DNA of 64,000 bases from Congregibacter variabilis (GTDB lineage Bacteria > Pseudomonadota > Gammaproteobacteria > Pseudomonadales > Halieaceae), in contig NZ_CP136864.1 in NCBI RefSeq assembly GCF_045689235.1, forward strand, positions 2,418,001 to 2,482,000, given 5' to 3'. Positions within the stretch are counted from its first letter, which is position 1; each line of letters opens with the position of its first letter. Made by a program: the position numbers and the translations under genes. The notes below the pieces were generated by a model, which ran no database searches, was not told the DNA's origin, and was given only the letters and a program-made list of their open reading frames with translations. Below, in pieces: positions 43,731 through 53,510 of this stretch.

Positions 43731-45101
43731 ATGAATAGCACCGTAGACACTGCCAGCCTAAAAGCCCTTGACCGGGCCCACCATCTACACCCGTTCACAG
43801 ACTTTCACGATTATGCCCACGGCGATGGCCGTATTTTCAGTCGCGCTGAGGGTGTTTTCATCTATGACAGTGATGGCAACGGAATGCTCGATGGCATGTC
43901 GGGACTGTGGTGCTGCAATCTGGGCTACAGTCAGGATCGCATCAAGCAAGCTGTGTTTGATCAAATGCAGCAACTGCCCTACTACAACAACTTTTTTAAC
44001 TGCTCGAACCAGCCTGCGGTAGAGTTGGCGGCGGAGCTGACAAGCGTGGCCCCGGAAGGCTTTGACCATGTGTTCTTTACGAACTCCGGATCCGAAGCAA
44101 ATGACACCAATATTCGACTGGTACACCGCTACTACGATTTGCTGGGCAAGCCCGAAAAAAAGCTGATTATCAGCCGCAAAAATGCCTATCACGGAAGTAC
44201 CGTGGCGGCCGCCTCTCTGGGCGGCATGCAGGCGATGCATGAACAGGCCATCGGCCTCAACTATGTTCATCACATCAACCAACCTCACTGGTTCGAAAAT
44301 GCTGAGCCTGGCGAAGACGAGGACAGCTTTGGCCTGCGTATTGCCCGGGAGCTGGAAGCAAAGATTGACGAGCTGGGCGAAGCCCGGGTGGCCGCATTTA
44401 TCGCCGAGCCCGTGCAGGGTGCCGGTGGCGTAATCATTCCGCCGGATACCTATTGGCCAGAGCTGCAGCGAATCTGTAATGAGCGCGATATCCTGCTCAT
44501 CGCCGACGAAGTGATCTGTGGTTTTGGTCGCACCGGCCAATGGTGGGGCAGCCAGACCTACGGCATGCAACCGGACCTGATTACCTTTGCGAAGGCCGTG
44601 ACCAACGGGTACATGCCTTTGGGTGGCGTGCTGGTATCCAACAAAATGACGGACGTGCTCATGGCCAGTGGCGGCGAATTTGCCCACGGTCTAACCTATT
44701 CGGGACACCCCGCATCCTGCGCGGCGGGTCTGGCCACACTGGCCATTCTCAAGGAACAGAATATTGTCGAGAACGCGGCCGAACATCTAGCTCCGTATTT
44801 TCAAGACCAGTTGGCGACACTGAAGGATCACCCCATCGTCGGTCAGGTGCGTGGACGTGGGTGCTTTGCGGCAATCGAACTGGTTCGCGATAAAGAGAGT
44901 CGCGAACGCCTCGCACAGGACTCTGGCGGCGCGGTCTTCTGCCGTGATACGGCAAACAACCTGGGCCTCATGGTCCGTCAGACCGGCAATGCCATGATCA
45001 TGGCGCCGCCACTGATATGCGAGCATTCGCACATCGACTACCTCATGGAGAAGCTCACCGCAGCTTTGGATGCCACTGCGCAGCATTACAAGGTCGGTTG
45101 A
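43731..45101 (+). CDS. spuC: Class III aminotransferase, putrescine/polyamine-pyruvate type
   Basis: 456 residues, PLP fold-type I omega-aminotransferase. Visible: HLHPFTDFHDYAHGD (SpuC-like entry), FFTNSGSEANDT, NAYHGSTVAAASLGG, the PLP Asp in ADEVICGFGRTG and the Schiff-base Lys in TFAKAVTNGYMPLGG. It deaminates putrescine or a related omega-amine using pyruvate. Paired with the divergent gamma-glutamylpolyamine synthetase and followed by an APC permease. Pseudomonas SpuC is the closest type I recognise. Confidence 0.9.
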   Translation: MNSTVDTASLKALDRAHHLHPFTDFHDYAHGDGRIFSRAEGVFIYDSDGNGMLDGMSGLWCCNLGYSQDRIKQAVFDQMQQLPYYNNFFNCSNQPAVELAAELTSVAPEGFDHVFFTNSGSEANDTNIRLVHRYYDLLGKPEKKLIISRKNAYHGSTVAAASLGGMQAMHEQAIGLNYVHHINQPHWFENAEPGEDEDSFGLRIARELEAKIDELGEARVAAFIAEPVQGAGGVIIPPDTYWPELQRICNERDILLIADEVICGFGRTGQWWGSQTYGMQPDLITFAKAVTNGYMPLGGVLVSNKMTDVLMASGGEFAHGLTYSGHPASCAAGLATLAILKEQNIVENAAEHLAPYFQDQLATLKDHPIVGQVRGRGCFAAIELVRDKESRERLAQDSGGAVFCRDTANNLGLMVRQTGNAMIMAPPLICEHSHIDYLMEKLTAALDATAQHYKVG

Positions 45102-45122
45102 TCATCCCTTCCTAGCTAACCC

Positions 45123-45350
45123 GGTCAGCCATAGCACTGCCAGCTCGCGAGAAAGAAACGGCCACTCGCTCTCCTGACAGCGCTATGGCTGACCTGACTC
45201 TATGGATGAAATCAAGGCCCTTGGTGATGAGCGAGCTCCCTAGACCAGGGGTGATTCACGAGCCAGTGGCCCTTTCTTTCTGGCGAGCGAGTCGTCCCAA
45301 CTCTCCACGGCACGACATACAAAAGTGTCCCTTTCTTTCTAGCGAGAGTG
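45123..45350. repeat. Nested inverted and direct repeats in the permease leader
   Basis: First, a 17-nt inverted repeat (45123-45139 with 45178-45194, one mismatch) around a 38-nt loop. Second, a 23-nt inverted repeat with two mismatches (45143-45165 with 45266-45288), whose left arm lies inside that loop, so the two structures exclude each other. Third, CCCTTTCTTTCT recurs as direct copies at 45270-45281 and 45329-45340. The region has no believable gene. It could be a switching leader RNA or a mobile intergenic repeat. Confidence 0.6.
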
Positions 45351-45400
45351 TCATCCCGAGTGCTAATCTCGCGGCATCGCCACAGCACAGTGAAGGCCGC

Positions 45401-46795
45401 GTGACCGAGCACATCGAACACCCCAAAACACTTCGCCAGCGCGACCTGCTGCTGTTTACCGTATCGGCGATCCTCCTTCCCGACATACTTACCTCGTCAG
45501 CGTCTGCCGGCGCCTCGAGTATTTCCTGGTGGCTCATCCTGGGAGTGGTTTTCTTCTTACCCATGGGCTTGATCAGCGCGGAATTAGGCTGCACCTATCC
45601 AGAGCAGGGCGGTATCTATACCTGGGTGCGCAATGCCTTTGGCGGACGATGGGCGTCACGCATCACCTTTTGCTACTGGGTGAACATGGCGCTTTGGCTA
45701 CCGGCAATGTTCATCCTGTTTGCCGGGGTGTTTAACAGTCTCTTTGCTATGGAAGCATCCCTGACATCACAAATAGCGCTGGCTATCGGGATTACATGGC
45801 TCACAGTAGCCGTCAACGTCGTGGCGCTCCGCTTTGGTAAGTGGATTCCGAACCTGGGTGCCATCATGAAGTTTGTATTGTTTTTCGGTGTGATCGTCGG
45901 CGCGGGGCGTTACGTCGCCATGAACGAGATGGCCAACCCACTGACTCTACAGAGCATGACGCCTAATTGGGGCGAGGGACTGCAGTTTATCCCCGCGATC
46001 ATCTACGGAATGCTTGGCTTCGAGCTGGTGAGCGCGGGATCGGAGGAGATGCGTAACCCCGAGCAGGATGTGCCTCGCGCCATCCTCTGGTCTGGAGTGA
46101 TTATTCTCGCTCTGTCGGTGCTTGGCACACTGGCGGTTCTGGCGGCGATTCCCACCGAAGAGATTAATCTTGTGGAGGGCGTCATCGATACCCTGCGAGT
46201 ATCCTTTGCCGGAATGAGCGGCGCAAACATCCTGGTCCTTTTACTGGGTGTTTGCTTTCTCTTTGGGATCTATTCCAGTTGTGCTGCCTGGTCCATGGGA
46301 GCAAACCGCGCAGCAGCAGAAGCCGCTTTGGAAGGAGAGCTGCCTTCCTGGTTTGGGCTGGAGTTACCAAGCAACGGCTCGCCCTTTGGTGCTGCTTTGC
46401 TAACCGGTCTGGTAAGCACCCTCGCCCTGCTGGGCTATGGCTTCATGTCCGGCGACAACGAAGACCTTTTTTGGTCCCTGTTTGCCTTTAGCTCAGTGCT
46501 GTTCATGCTGCCCTACGTGGGAATGGTCTTGGCGTTTCTGCGTATGCGCTCTGTGGACCGCGATCGGACTCGGCCTTTTCAGGTCCCGGGAGGTGCGCCG
46601 GGTGCTTTAATATGCGCCTCACTATGCGCGCTGATTTTGCTCACCGCCATCACCTTATTCATGGTTACACCACAGGACGGCCCCCAGTGGGAGGTCATTA
46701 TTGGTGTTGTTCTGGCGTTGGCCCTCGGTGAGCTCATAATCCGCGTCGCCGAAGCCTCAAAAGCAAATGCATCTGAAAGGCAAGATACACCGTAA
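45401..46795 (+). CDS. APC-family amino acid/polyamine permease
   Basis: 464 residues from the GTG at 45401, with GAAGG 5 nt upstream; the open frame extends 216 nt upstream but that part lies in the repeat-rich leader. About twelve transmembrane helices. APC hallmarks: LLFTVSAILLPDILTSSAS-type first helix, LGCTYPEQGGIYTWVRNAFGG, and EMRNPEQDVPRAI. Likely imports putrescine or a related amine for the SpuC/PuuA-type enzymes upstream. The structured leader suggests post-transcriptional control. Confidence 0.88.
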   Translation: MTEHIEHPKTLRQRDLLLFTVSAILLPDILTSSASAGASSISWWLILGVVFFLPMGLISAELGCTYPEQGGIYTWVRNAFGGRWASRITFCYWVNMALWLPAMFILFAGVFNSLFAMEASLTSQIALAIGITWLTVAVNVVALRFGKWIPNLGAIMKFVLFFGVIVGAGRYVAMNEMANPLTLQSMTPNWGEGLQFIPAIIYGMLGFELVSAGSEEMRNPEQDVPRAILWSGVIILALSVLGTLAVLAAIPTEEINLVEGVIDTLRVSFAGMSGANILVLLLGVCFLFGIYSSCAAWSMGANRAAAEAALEGELPSWFGLELPSNGSPFGAALLTGLVSTLALLGYGFMSGDNEDLFWSLFAFSSVLFMLPYVGMVLAFLRMRSVDRDRTRPFQVPGGAPGALICASLCALILLTAITLFMVTPQDGPQWEVIIGVVLALALGELIIRVAEASKANASERQDTP

Positions 46796-46834
46796 AAGTA
46801 AGTCATCAGGCATCACAGAAGTTTCGTATCAAAA

Positions 46835-47416
46835 ATGGCTACACCAAAATCTGACAATGCCCGCCGGACCCGTGCCGGGCTTTTTTCACTGCTAATGCTG
46901 CTGGCCTCTGCAGTGCAGTCAAATGAGATGTGGACGAATCAATCCGCCGGAAACACTGCTGCGATGGATGTCGAGCAGGCTACGTTGCAAAAGGTCGGAG
47001 AGGCGCGCCTGAAGTTTTTGTTCTGGTCTGTCTATGACTCCAGGCTCTACACCTCAAGCGGTGTGTACCGCGACGGCGAACGGCCACTCAAGCTCGAGAT
47101 TCAATACCTGCTGGATGTTAAAGCTAACGCCCTGCTTGAACGAACGCTAATGGAATGGAGCGACATGGGCCGCAGTCATCCACGGCAGCAGCAATGGCGC
47201 AATGAGTTGGCCAATATCTGGACAGACATTCAGTCTGGCGACGTGCTTAGCTTGGAACTTGATAGCAGCAATCGCAGCACTTTTCGCCGCAACGGAGAAC
47301 TCCTGGGACACATAGAAGATCCAGAGTTTGGTCAGGAATTTGTGGATATCTGGCTATCGGATGATTGCACCCGGCCAGAAATTCGTGAGTCTCTGCTGGG
47401 AAGAAACGCGAGCTAA
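46835..47416 (+). CDS. Exported chalcone-isomerase-like protein
   Basis: 193 residues with a signal peptide ending AVQSN. The mature part matches the bacterial chalcone-isomerase-like domain: LQKVGEARLKFLFWSVYDSRLYT, then KLEIQYLLDVKANALLERTLMEW and a distal GDVLSLELD. Bacterial members are periplasmic and probably bind fatty acids rather than flavonoids. The stop overlaps the convergent glpD stop by 4 nt. Confidence 0.82.
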   Translation: MATPKSDNARRTRAGLFSLLMLLASAVQSNEMWTNQSAGNTAAMDVEQATLQKVGEARLKFLFWSVYDSRLYTSSGVYRDGERPLKLEIQYLLDVKANALLERTLMEWSDMGRSHPRQQQWRNELANIWTDIQSGDVLSLELDSSNRSTFRRNGELLGHIEDPEFGQEFVDIWLSDDCTRPEIRESLLGRNAS

Positions 47417-49062
47417 AGAGGCGCGACTTCTTCCTCAGATGTTTTGGCGCCGCCATCCACGGCGGCCAGATACTCTTGTAAACGCTCCGGCGCGGCATCG
47501 CCAAACAGAATTTGGCTGGCTTCGACCAGTCCCGGGGCGCTGCGAATATCCTCGGCTCGCACGACCTGCTCAATCTTTGAACGCCGACGCATAAAGTCTT
47601 CCAGACGCACCACCATCTCTCGTCGGGCGGTAAGTTCGATCTCGCAGCGTGTGTATTCCGCATGCTCAATCAGCAACTCAACACTGTGCGGCGCTTCGCG
47701 AATACGATCCAGCAGCTGAAAAGCCGCCTCGCCGTAGCGTCGCCAGAAGCGCTCACTCAACGGTTCAGAAGATCCAGGGTCGGTCATTTCATCGAGGCCC
47801 AATTGGCTGGCCTGCTGCATAAACAATGACTTCACCGAGCCCCGAGGCTCGCCATACCAGTCCGCCTTGGGTTTGGGCACTGTGATGCCCAGTGCAGCTA
47901 CTGCATCAACGATCTCTTCGCCTACATTAAGACAGTCCGTGAGTTTGCCGCCAAAAATACTGATATGCGCCAGCTCGCTGTTCGATTCGATCTCGTGTTT
48001 TCGGGAGAGTTGCACCCAATCTGTCGCCCCTTGCGAACCGGTCACGGCAAGGGGTCGCACGCCTACTCGCTCGGCAATGACATCCTCCTCGCGAATGGGC
48101 TCGCGCAGATCAATCAGCTGATTCACATTGTCGAGTACGAACTGACGGTCCTGTGCAGTAACACCCACAGAGGGATCACTCACCGGTGTATCGGTGGTGC
48201 CAATACAGGTTTTAGGGCCCATAGGAATCAAAAAGAACAGTCGCCCATCGCTGGCGAAGAAGGTCAGCACCCGGCGGCTGTCAGTTACCCGGTCAACAAT
48301 CAGATGAATACCCTTGGAGAACAAGTGTCGATACTGAGTCTCGACGCCCAACATCGTATTCAGCGAATCGACCCAAGGGCCGCAGGCGTTGACCACAACC
48401 CGAGCGCGCAGGGAGTAGATCTCATCGCTCTCGCAATCACGAAGACGACAGTCCCAGCTGCCGTCACGACGGGTGGCTTGCTCCAAATTCACATAGTTGG
48501 CAGCAACGCAGCCCATGTCCAGCGCCCGACGGATGAAGCTAAAGACAAAGCGCGCATCATTGTCATAGAGATAACAGTCTGAGTACTCCAAACCGCCCGC
48601 TGCGCGGCTGGTGTTTATTTCTGGCTCGAGCTTTTTGATTGCCTTAGGTGACAAATACCGAGGGGCGCGAGTCTTACAGCGGCCCATGAGCCAGTACAGC
48701 ACGCTACCTAAGAATACAAAGAAAGACCAAAAGCGGAAGCCGCGCTGGATAGTGGTAAAAAAACGGATCTCTTTGACTGTTGCGGGATAGGCGCGCATCA
48801 GCTCGTTTCGGGATCGACATAGCTTGTTGACCAGAAGGAATTCGAGAGTCTCCAGATACTTGATGCCGCCCCAGGCGAGATTGCTGGAATTGGAGCTGAC
48901 GCCGCTGGCAAAGTCACCGCGATCGATAAGTGCAACGCGTACGCCCTTGCCTGCCAGCGCCGCTGCAGATACCGCGCCGTTAATGCCGCCCCCAACAATG
49001 AGAACGTCATATTCCTGCCCATCAAGGCTACTGAGATTCTTATCGCGCAGTGCGGTGGACAC
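47413..49062 (-). CDS. glpD: Aerobic glycerol-3-phosphate dehydrogenase
   Basis: 549 residues. FAD-binding GGGINGAVSAAALAGKG at about 24-40, SSNSSNLAWGGIKYLE, LIPMGPKTCIGTTDTP and the C-terminal cap. It oxidises glycerol-3-phosphate to DHAP and passes electrons to quinone at the inner membrane, the reverse of gpsA located 14 kb away. GTG start is fixed by AGGAGGA 7 nt upstream. No glpK or glpF neighbours. Confidence 0.95.
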   Translation of the reverse strand: MSTALRDKNLSSLDGQEYDVLIVGGGINGAVSAAALAGKGVRVALIDRGDFASGVSSNSSNLAWGGIKYLETLEFLLVNKLCRSRNELMRAYPATVKEIRFFTTIQRGFRFWSFFVFLGSVLYWLMGRCKTRAPRYLSPKAIKKLEPEINTSRAAGGLEYSDCYLYDNDARFVFSFIRRALDMGCVAANYVNLEQATRRDGSWDCRLRDCESDEIYSLRARVVVNACGPWVDSLNTMLGVETQYRHLFSKGIHLIVDRVTDSRRVLTFFASDGRLFFLIPMGPKTCIGTTDTPVSDPSVGVTAQDRQFVLDNVNQLIDLREPIREEDVIAERVGVRPLAVTGSQGATDWVQLSRKHEIESNSELAHISIFGGKLTDCLNVGEEIVDAVAALGITVPKPKADWYGEPRGSVKSLFMQQASQLGLDEMTDPGSSEPLSERFWRRYGEAAFQLLDRIREAPHSVELLIEHAEYTRCEIELTARREMVVRLEDFMRRRSKIEQVVRAEDIRSAPGLVEASQILFGDAAPERLQEYLAAVDGGAKTSEEEVAPL

Positions 49063-49177
49063 CGCAGTTCCTCCTGGAAAGCCAGCTCAAACGTTAATCA
49101 TCGATCACAGTCAACTGGACAGTGACCCCGACAGACACCACTATAACGCACTCTCTGAGCGGTCCTTCCAGTCATCT

Positions 49178-50260
49178 ATGCATCAAGAAACCCAAGAAAG
49201 CTATCGCGGCCTGCAATACCCCTGGGGCCGAGGAGTGAATCCTGAACCCGGTGAACCCCGGCTCATTGCCGAAGGTGTGTACTGGGTGCGTTTTCCCATG
49301 CCCATGTCCCTGGACCATATCAATCTTTGGTTGCTGGAAGATGGAGATGGCTGGACCATTGTTGATACCTGCCTGAATCTGCCAGACGCCCGGGATATCT
49401 GGGAATCTCTTTTTGAAGGGTTTATGGGCGGAAAGCCCGTCACTCGCGTTATCTGCACCCATATGCACCCCGATCACGTGGGTCTTGCGGGTTGGATATG
49501 CGAGCGCTTTGGCTGTGATCTTTGGATGTCCCGGGCCGAATACCTCATGTGCCGCTCCTTAGTCGCCGACACCGGGCGTCCGGCGCCACAGGTCGCGGTG
49601 GATTTTTATCATCGGGCGGGCTACGACGAAGAGCAGCTGGAGCAGTACAAAAAACGCTTTGGTTTTTTTGGTAAAGCCGTATCACCTTTGCCGGATCGTT
49701 ACCGGCGTATGGTGGATCTTGAGACTCTGAATATCGGTGGGCGTTACTGGCAAATTATGGAAGGCAGCGGACATTCCCCGGAGCATCTTTGCCTGTATTG
49801 CCCGGCGCTCAAATTGTTTATATCCGGGGATCAGGTGCTACCGCGTATAACGCCGAATGTCTCGGTGTTTCCTACCGAGCCGGAAGGCGATCCACTCAAG
49901 TATTGGCTACGTTCCTCAGCGCGCTTGCGAGAACGCCTGCCCGAAGATTTATTGGTTCTGCCATCCCACGAAGCGCCTTTTATGGGTCTGCACGTGCGAC
50001 TGACCCAGATACTGGAATCTCACAAAGAAGACCTCAGCGCTCTTTTCCAACTACTTGCCGAACCCAAGCGCGCCGTGGACTGCTTTCCAGCGTTATTCAA
50101 ACGCGAGATCGGTAAAGGCTCTCTGGGTTTGGCCACTGGCGAGACCCTCGCACACCTCAACTGTCTTTTGGGACGCCGCAGAATCCGCCGCCACAGCGAC
50201 GAGCACGGTGTCCATTGGTATGTGCAGGATCCCGACGCCATCGATGTTGATGACGACTAA
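49178..50260 (+). CDS. MBL-fold metallohydrolase
   Basis: 360 residues from ATG 49178; the frame is open upstream but overlaps glpD antisense and lacks homology-like sequence. Metallo-beta-lactamase fold with HMHPDH at 95-100 (His95, His97, Asp99, His100), GSGHSPEHLCLY and SGDQVLPRITPN, plus a C-terminal helical domain. The long insertion and C-terminal part resemble LACTB2-like hydrolases of unknown substrate. Likely cotranscribed with the esterase downstream (18 bp). Confidence 0.88.
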   Translation: MHQETQESYRGLQYPWGRGVNPEPGEPRLIAEGVYWVRFPMPMSLDHINLWLLEDGDGWTIVDTCLNLPDARDIWESLFEGFMGGKPVTRVICTHMHPDHVGLAGWICERFGCDLWMSRAEYLMCRSLVADTGRPAPQVAVDFYHRAGYDEEQLEQYKKRFGFFGKAVSPLPDRYRRMVDLETLNIGGRYWQIMEGSGHSPEHLCLYCPALKLFISGDQVLPRITPNVSVFPTEPEGDPLKYWLRSSARLRERLPEDLLVLPSHEAPFMGLHVRLTQILESHKEDLSALFQLLAEPKRAVDCFPALFKREIGKGSLGLATGETLAHLNCLLGRRRIRRHSDEHGVHWYVQDPDAIDVDDD

Positions 50261-50278
50261 ATTTCAGAGGTGAGCATC

Positions 50279-51154
50279 ATGCTGCAAAAGCTTAAAGTCA
50301 GCTTTTATCGAACCTTTTATCGCCTCAGTGCCCGCCAGGCCTGGCATGCTCCCAACGTGCATGCATCCCCGGGGGCCCTGGAGTTACCAACGACTGAGGG
50401 ACCCTTGCGAGGACACCTGTACCGTGGCGCTCAAGCCGCCGAACGGCCTCTGGTGGTTTACTTCCATGGCGGCGGCTGGGTGATTGGCGACCTTCAAACC
50501 CATCATGCTTATTGTCAGGCGCTGTGCGATGCATCAGGTGCTTCGGTAATTGCTATAGATTATCGTCTGGCCCCGGAACACAGATTCCCTATCGCTCAGG
50601 ATGATTGTCTGGCCGCCGCGAACGCTATTGCCCAGGGACTCTCGGACTTTGGTCCGAGCAACGGTGGTGTTGTTCTTGCAGGCGACAGTGCCGGGGGTCA
50701 CTTATCTCTGTGCACGGCACTTGAGGCAGGCGAAGAACTCAAGCCCAGACTTAAAGGCATGTTGCTCACCTACCCTGTAGTTAACCACTACAGCCAGCCG
50801 TCACCTTCATATATCGATTGCGCCAAGGGACAGGCCCTGAGCAGCGACCTGATGCGCTGGTTCTGGGATTGTTATCTGGGAGATGCAGACCCGGCGGCAG
50901 AGACTACACAACGTGCTTTCCCTATACGCAGCACGGCGCTGGATACCCTCCCGCCGGCGATTTTATGTACCGCCGGACGAGACCCGCTACGGGACGAAGG
51001 TATGGCCATGGCTGACGCTCTGCGAGACGCCGGTGTTGATGTAGAACAGGAGCACTATGCTGACTCAGAGCATGGCTTTGCCTGCTCAATGGGGCCCACA
51101 GACGATTACAAGGCCTGGCTTGCGCGCTGCGCACAGTGGATCGCGCAGCGCTGA
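50279..51154 (+). CDS. HSL-family alpha/beta hydrolase (esterase)
   Basis: 291 residues. HGGGWVIGD oxyanion motif, GDSAGGHL nucleophile elbow, Asp in AGRDPLRDEG and His in DSEHGFACSM, the hormone-sensitive-lipase arrangement. Start ATG 50279 with AGAGGTGA just upstream; a GTG 9 nt earlier is less likely. Probably hydrolyses short-chain esters; follows the MBL hydrolase in the same transcript. Confidence 0.9.
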   Translation: MLQKLKVSFYRTFYRLSARQAWHAPNVHASPGALELPTTEGPLRGHLYRGAQAAERPLVVYFHGGGWVIGDLQTHHAYCQALCDASGASVIAIDYRLAPEHRFPIAQDDCLAAANAIAQGLSDFGPSNGGVVLAGDSAGGHLSLCTALEAGEELKPRLKGMLLTYPVVNHYSQPSPSYIDCAKGQALSSDLMRWFWDCYLGDADPAAETTQRAFPIRSTALDTLPPAILCTAGRDPLRDEGMAMADALRDAGVDVEQEHYADSEHGFACSMGPTDDYKAWLARCAQWIAQR

Positions 51155-51166
51155 GTCGCTGCCGGA

Positions 51167-52360
51167 CTAGTCGGCGATCATGGAGAGGATATGCCGTGCG
51201 CCCGCCTTATCAAGCATCTTGGGTGGAAAATACCCTGTCGCTTCGGCCACCGCCAAATCCACAATGTAGTCAAAGTCTACGGCCTTAATCTTCTCTGAAG
51301 TCGCAGGTATACCCACCTCGTCCCGCAGTTCAATAACGGCGCCGATGAATGCTCTAGCCTGTTCAGAAGCACTCTGCCCTGGCGCCGTGACGCCAATAAG
51401 CCCGGCAAGCTCCGCCAAAGGAGCCTGGGCCTCGACCGCGCAATACTCAAGCACATGCGGCAAGACCATCGCATTGGCGAGTCCATGAGGAATCTGATAT
51501 TTGCCACCGAGTTGGTGCGCAATGGCATGAACCGAGCCAACGTTTACCTGATTGATAGCAATACCTGCGTAATAGGATGCCAGCGCCATGGATTCGCGTG
51601 CTTCGGCATCATCACCCTGATGGTAGGCACGCTTGAGGTTGTCAAAAATAATGCGAATTGCACGTTTAGCATGCTCTTTACTGGTGCCGCGATCCCAGCG
51701 ACAGATAACGGTCTCCACCGCGTGGGTCAAGGCATCCATACCCGTCGCGGCGGTAATCGCCGGAGGCATACCCAACTGTAAATCCGGATCCAGTGCGGTG
51801 GCACCCATGCCTAGGCCCGCGCCAGAGATCACGCCTTTTTCGTGGGTAACCGGGTCAGAGATCACCGCTCCCATAGTCGCCTCTGATCCCGTTCCCGCAG
51901 TGGTTGGAATCGCAAAAAGAGGCAGCACCTCGTGCTTGACCTTGCCAAAACCAATCCAGTTGCGCGGGTCTTCGTCACTGGTAGCTCTTGCCGCCACAAG
52001 CTTGGCGCAATCGATCGATGATCCGCCGCCAATCGCCAGGACCACATCACTGTTATGCTTTTTTAACTCACTCAGGCCCGCGGCCACCTGATCAAAAGTA
52101 GGGTCAGGCTCGACACCGTCATAAAAGGCGATGTCAATATCGGAACCGGCAAACCCCTCGAGTGCTCGATCCACAACACCCAGCTCTCGAAGCATTTTGT
52201 CGGTAACCACCAGCACGCGTTTAAAGCCCGAACGGCGAATGTGCGCACAGAGTTGTGCAGAGCTGCCCGAGCCGGCGAAAGCCAGATATGTCGCCCCCGG
52301 CGATGAAGCTGTGAGAATCTTAGCTAGAATAAAGAGAAACGTATTTTTAATTTTATTCAT
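51167..52360 (-). CDS. Iron-containing (group III) alcohol dehydrogenase
   Basis: 397 residues from ATG 52360; the open frame runs 255 nt upstream but overlaps the divergent quinone reductase. GGGSSIDCAKLVAA NAD-binding, PTTAGTGSEAT, and the iron ligands in GMDALTHAVE, VGSVHAIAHQLGG and IPHGLANA. N-terminal hydrophobic segment FLFILAKIL is unusual for the family. Substrate could be a medium- or long-chain alcohol or aldehyde; no direct evidence. Confidence 0.9.
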   Translation of the reverse strand: MNKIKNTFLFILAKILTASSPGATYLAFAGSGSSAQLCAHIRRSGFKRVLVVTDKMLRELGVVDRALEGFAGSDIDIAFYDGVEPDPTFDQVAAGLSELKKHNSDVVLAIGGGSSIDCAKLVAARATSDEDPRNWIGFGKVKHEVLPLFAIPTTAGTGSEATMGAVISDPVTHEKGVISGAGLGMGATALDPDLQLGMPPAITAATGMDALTHAVETVICRWDRGTSKEHAKRAIRIIFDNLKRAYHQGDDAEARESMALASYYAGIAINQVNVGSVHAIAHQLGGKYQIPHGLANAMVLPHVLEYCAVEAQAPLAELAGLIGVTAPGQSASEQARAFIGAVIELRDEVGIPATSEKIKAVDFDYIVDLAVAEATGYFPPKMLDKAGARHILSMIAD

Positions 52361-52511
52361 AATTGTGCTCAGGCTGTGGTCGCAAAAGGAGCGAAGAGTA
52401 ACAATTCGCATCGCCTGCAGCGAGCGAAGATAGCTTGCCCTTCGGTCCATCGAATGCCATGTTGGCTCTTGGTTACGCCTATGCAAATCCAACACTAGGA
52501 GAACACGCTGC

Positions 52512-53498
52512 ATGACATCTATCACGCGCCGGTATGTGCACATTGACGAGACCGACCGCAGTCTCGCCATAAGAGAAGATCGCGCGCCAGTCCCCGGTGC
52601 AGACGAGATTCTCATCGAGGTTGCTGCGGCCGGACTGAATCGTGCCGACGTGCTGCAACGTAAGGGCCTCTATCCTCCGCCTGTGGATGCATCGCCAATA
52701 ATGGGACTCGAAGTGTCTGGCACAGTACTGGCCTGCGGTGAAGCGGTATCTGATTTTAAACCCGGAGATAAAGTCTGCGCCCTCACGCACGGGGGAGGTT
52801 ATGCGAGTCATGCCATAGCACCACAAAGTCAGACTCTCCCTGTGCCTTCGGGATACAGCATGAGCGAAGCCGCGGCGCTCCCCGAGGCCCTGCTCACCGT
52901 TTGGCACAATGTGTTTCAGCGCGCAGGACTCAAGGCTGGCGAAAACGTGCTTATTCATGGCGGTGCCAGCGGCATTGGCACTCTGGGGGTCGGCATATGT
53001 AAAGCAATGGGCGCCACGGTCTATAGCACCGCGGGCAGCGCCGAGAAGTGTCGTCGAATTGAGGCGCTGGGTGCTACGAAAGCGTTTAACTATAAAGAAG
53101 AAGATTTTGTCGCAGAGCTGGATGCGCTCGGGCTCAAAGGTGGCATTTCGGTCATTCTGGACATGGTGGGCGGCGACTACATTGGCCGCAACTTTGAAGT
53201 TGCCGCTCCAGAAGGGCGCATCGTCAATATTGCCTTCCTCCGTGGATTTAACGCCGAGGTGAATTTTCTCCCAATGTTGATGAAGCGACTCACACTCACG
53301 GGATCAACACTCCGCGCACAGTCTGAGGCACAAAAAGCGCAAATGGTGGTCGAAATCCGCGAGCATCTATTTCCGCACCTGAACGATGGCTCTATAAAGG
53401 TCGTTATCGACAAAGAGTTCCCTCTGGAACAGACCCAGGACGCTCAGGACTACATGGAGTCCGGCGTGCACATGGGCAAAATCCTGCTGCGTCCCTGA
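52512..53498 (+). CDS. Zinc-independent NAD(P)H quinone oxidoreductase (PIG3/QOR-like)
   Basis: 328 residues of the medium-chain dehydrogenase superfamily without zinc-site Cys clusters. GLNRADVLQRKGLYPPP is the QOR/PIG3 signature, LIHGGASGIGTLGVGICKA the NADPH site, followed by AGSAEKCRRIEALGA. Likely reduces quinones or enals in the cytoplasm. AGGAGA lies about 11 nt upstream of the ATG. The subtilase gene follows after 12 bp. Confidence 0.92.
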   Translation: MTSITRRYVHIDETDRSLAIREDRAPVPGADEILIEVAAAGLNRADVLQRKGLYPPPVDASPIMGLEVSGTVLACGEAVSDFKPGDKVCALTHGGGYASHAIAPQSQTLPVPSGYSMSEAAALPEALLTVWHNVFQRAGLKAGENVLIHGGASGIGTLGVGICKAMGATVYSTAGSAEKCRRIEALGATKAFNYKEEDFVAELDALGLKGGISVILDMVGGDYIGRNFEVAAPEGRIVNIAFLRGFNAEVNFLPMLMKRLTLTGSTLRAQSEAQKAQMVVEIREHLFPHLNDGSIKVVIDKEFPLEQTQDAQDYMESGVHMGKILLRP

Positions 53499-53510
53499 CA
53501 AACCCAAGCT

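Noticed and set aside
43785..44687. 300-codon minus-strand open frame
   Set aside because: Antisense to the aminotransferase, which carries all PLP motifs.
45185..45400. N-terminal extension of the APC permease
   Set aside because: Falls in the inverted-repeat leader, has no membrane or family sequence, and a GTG with ribosome site lies at 45401.
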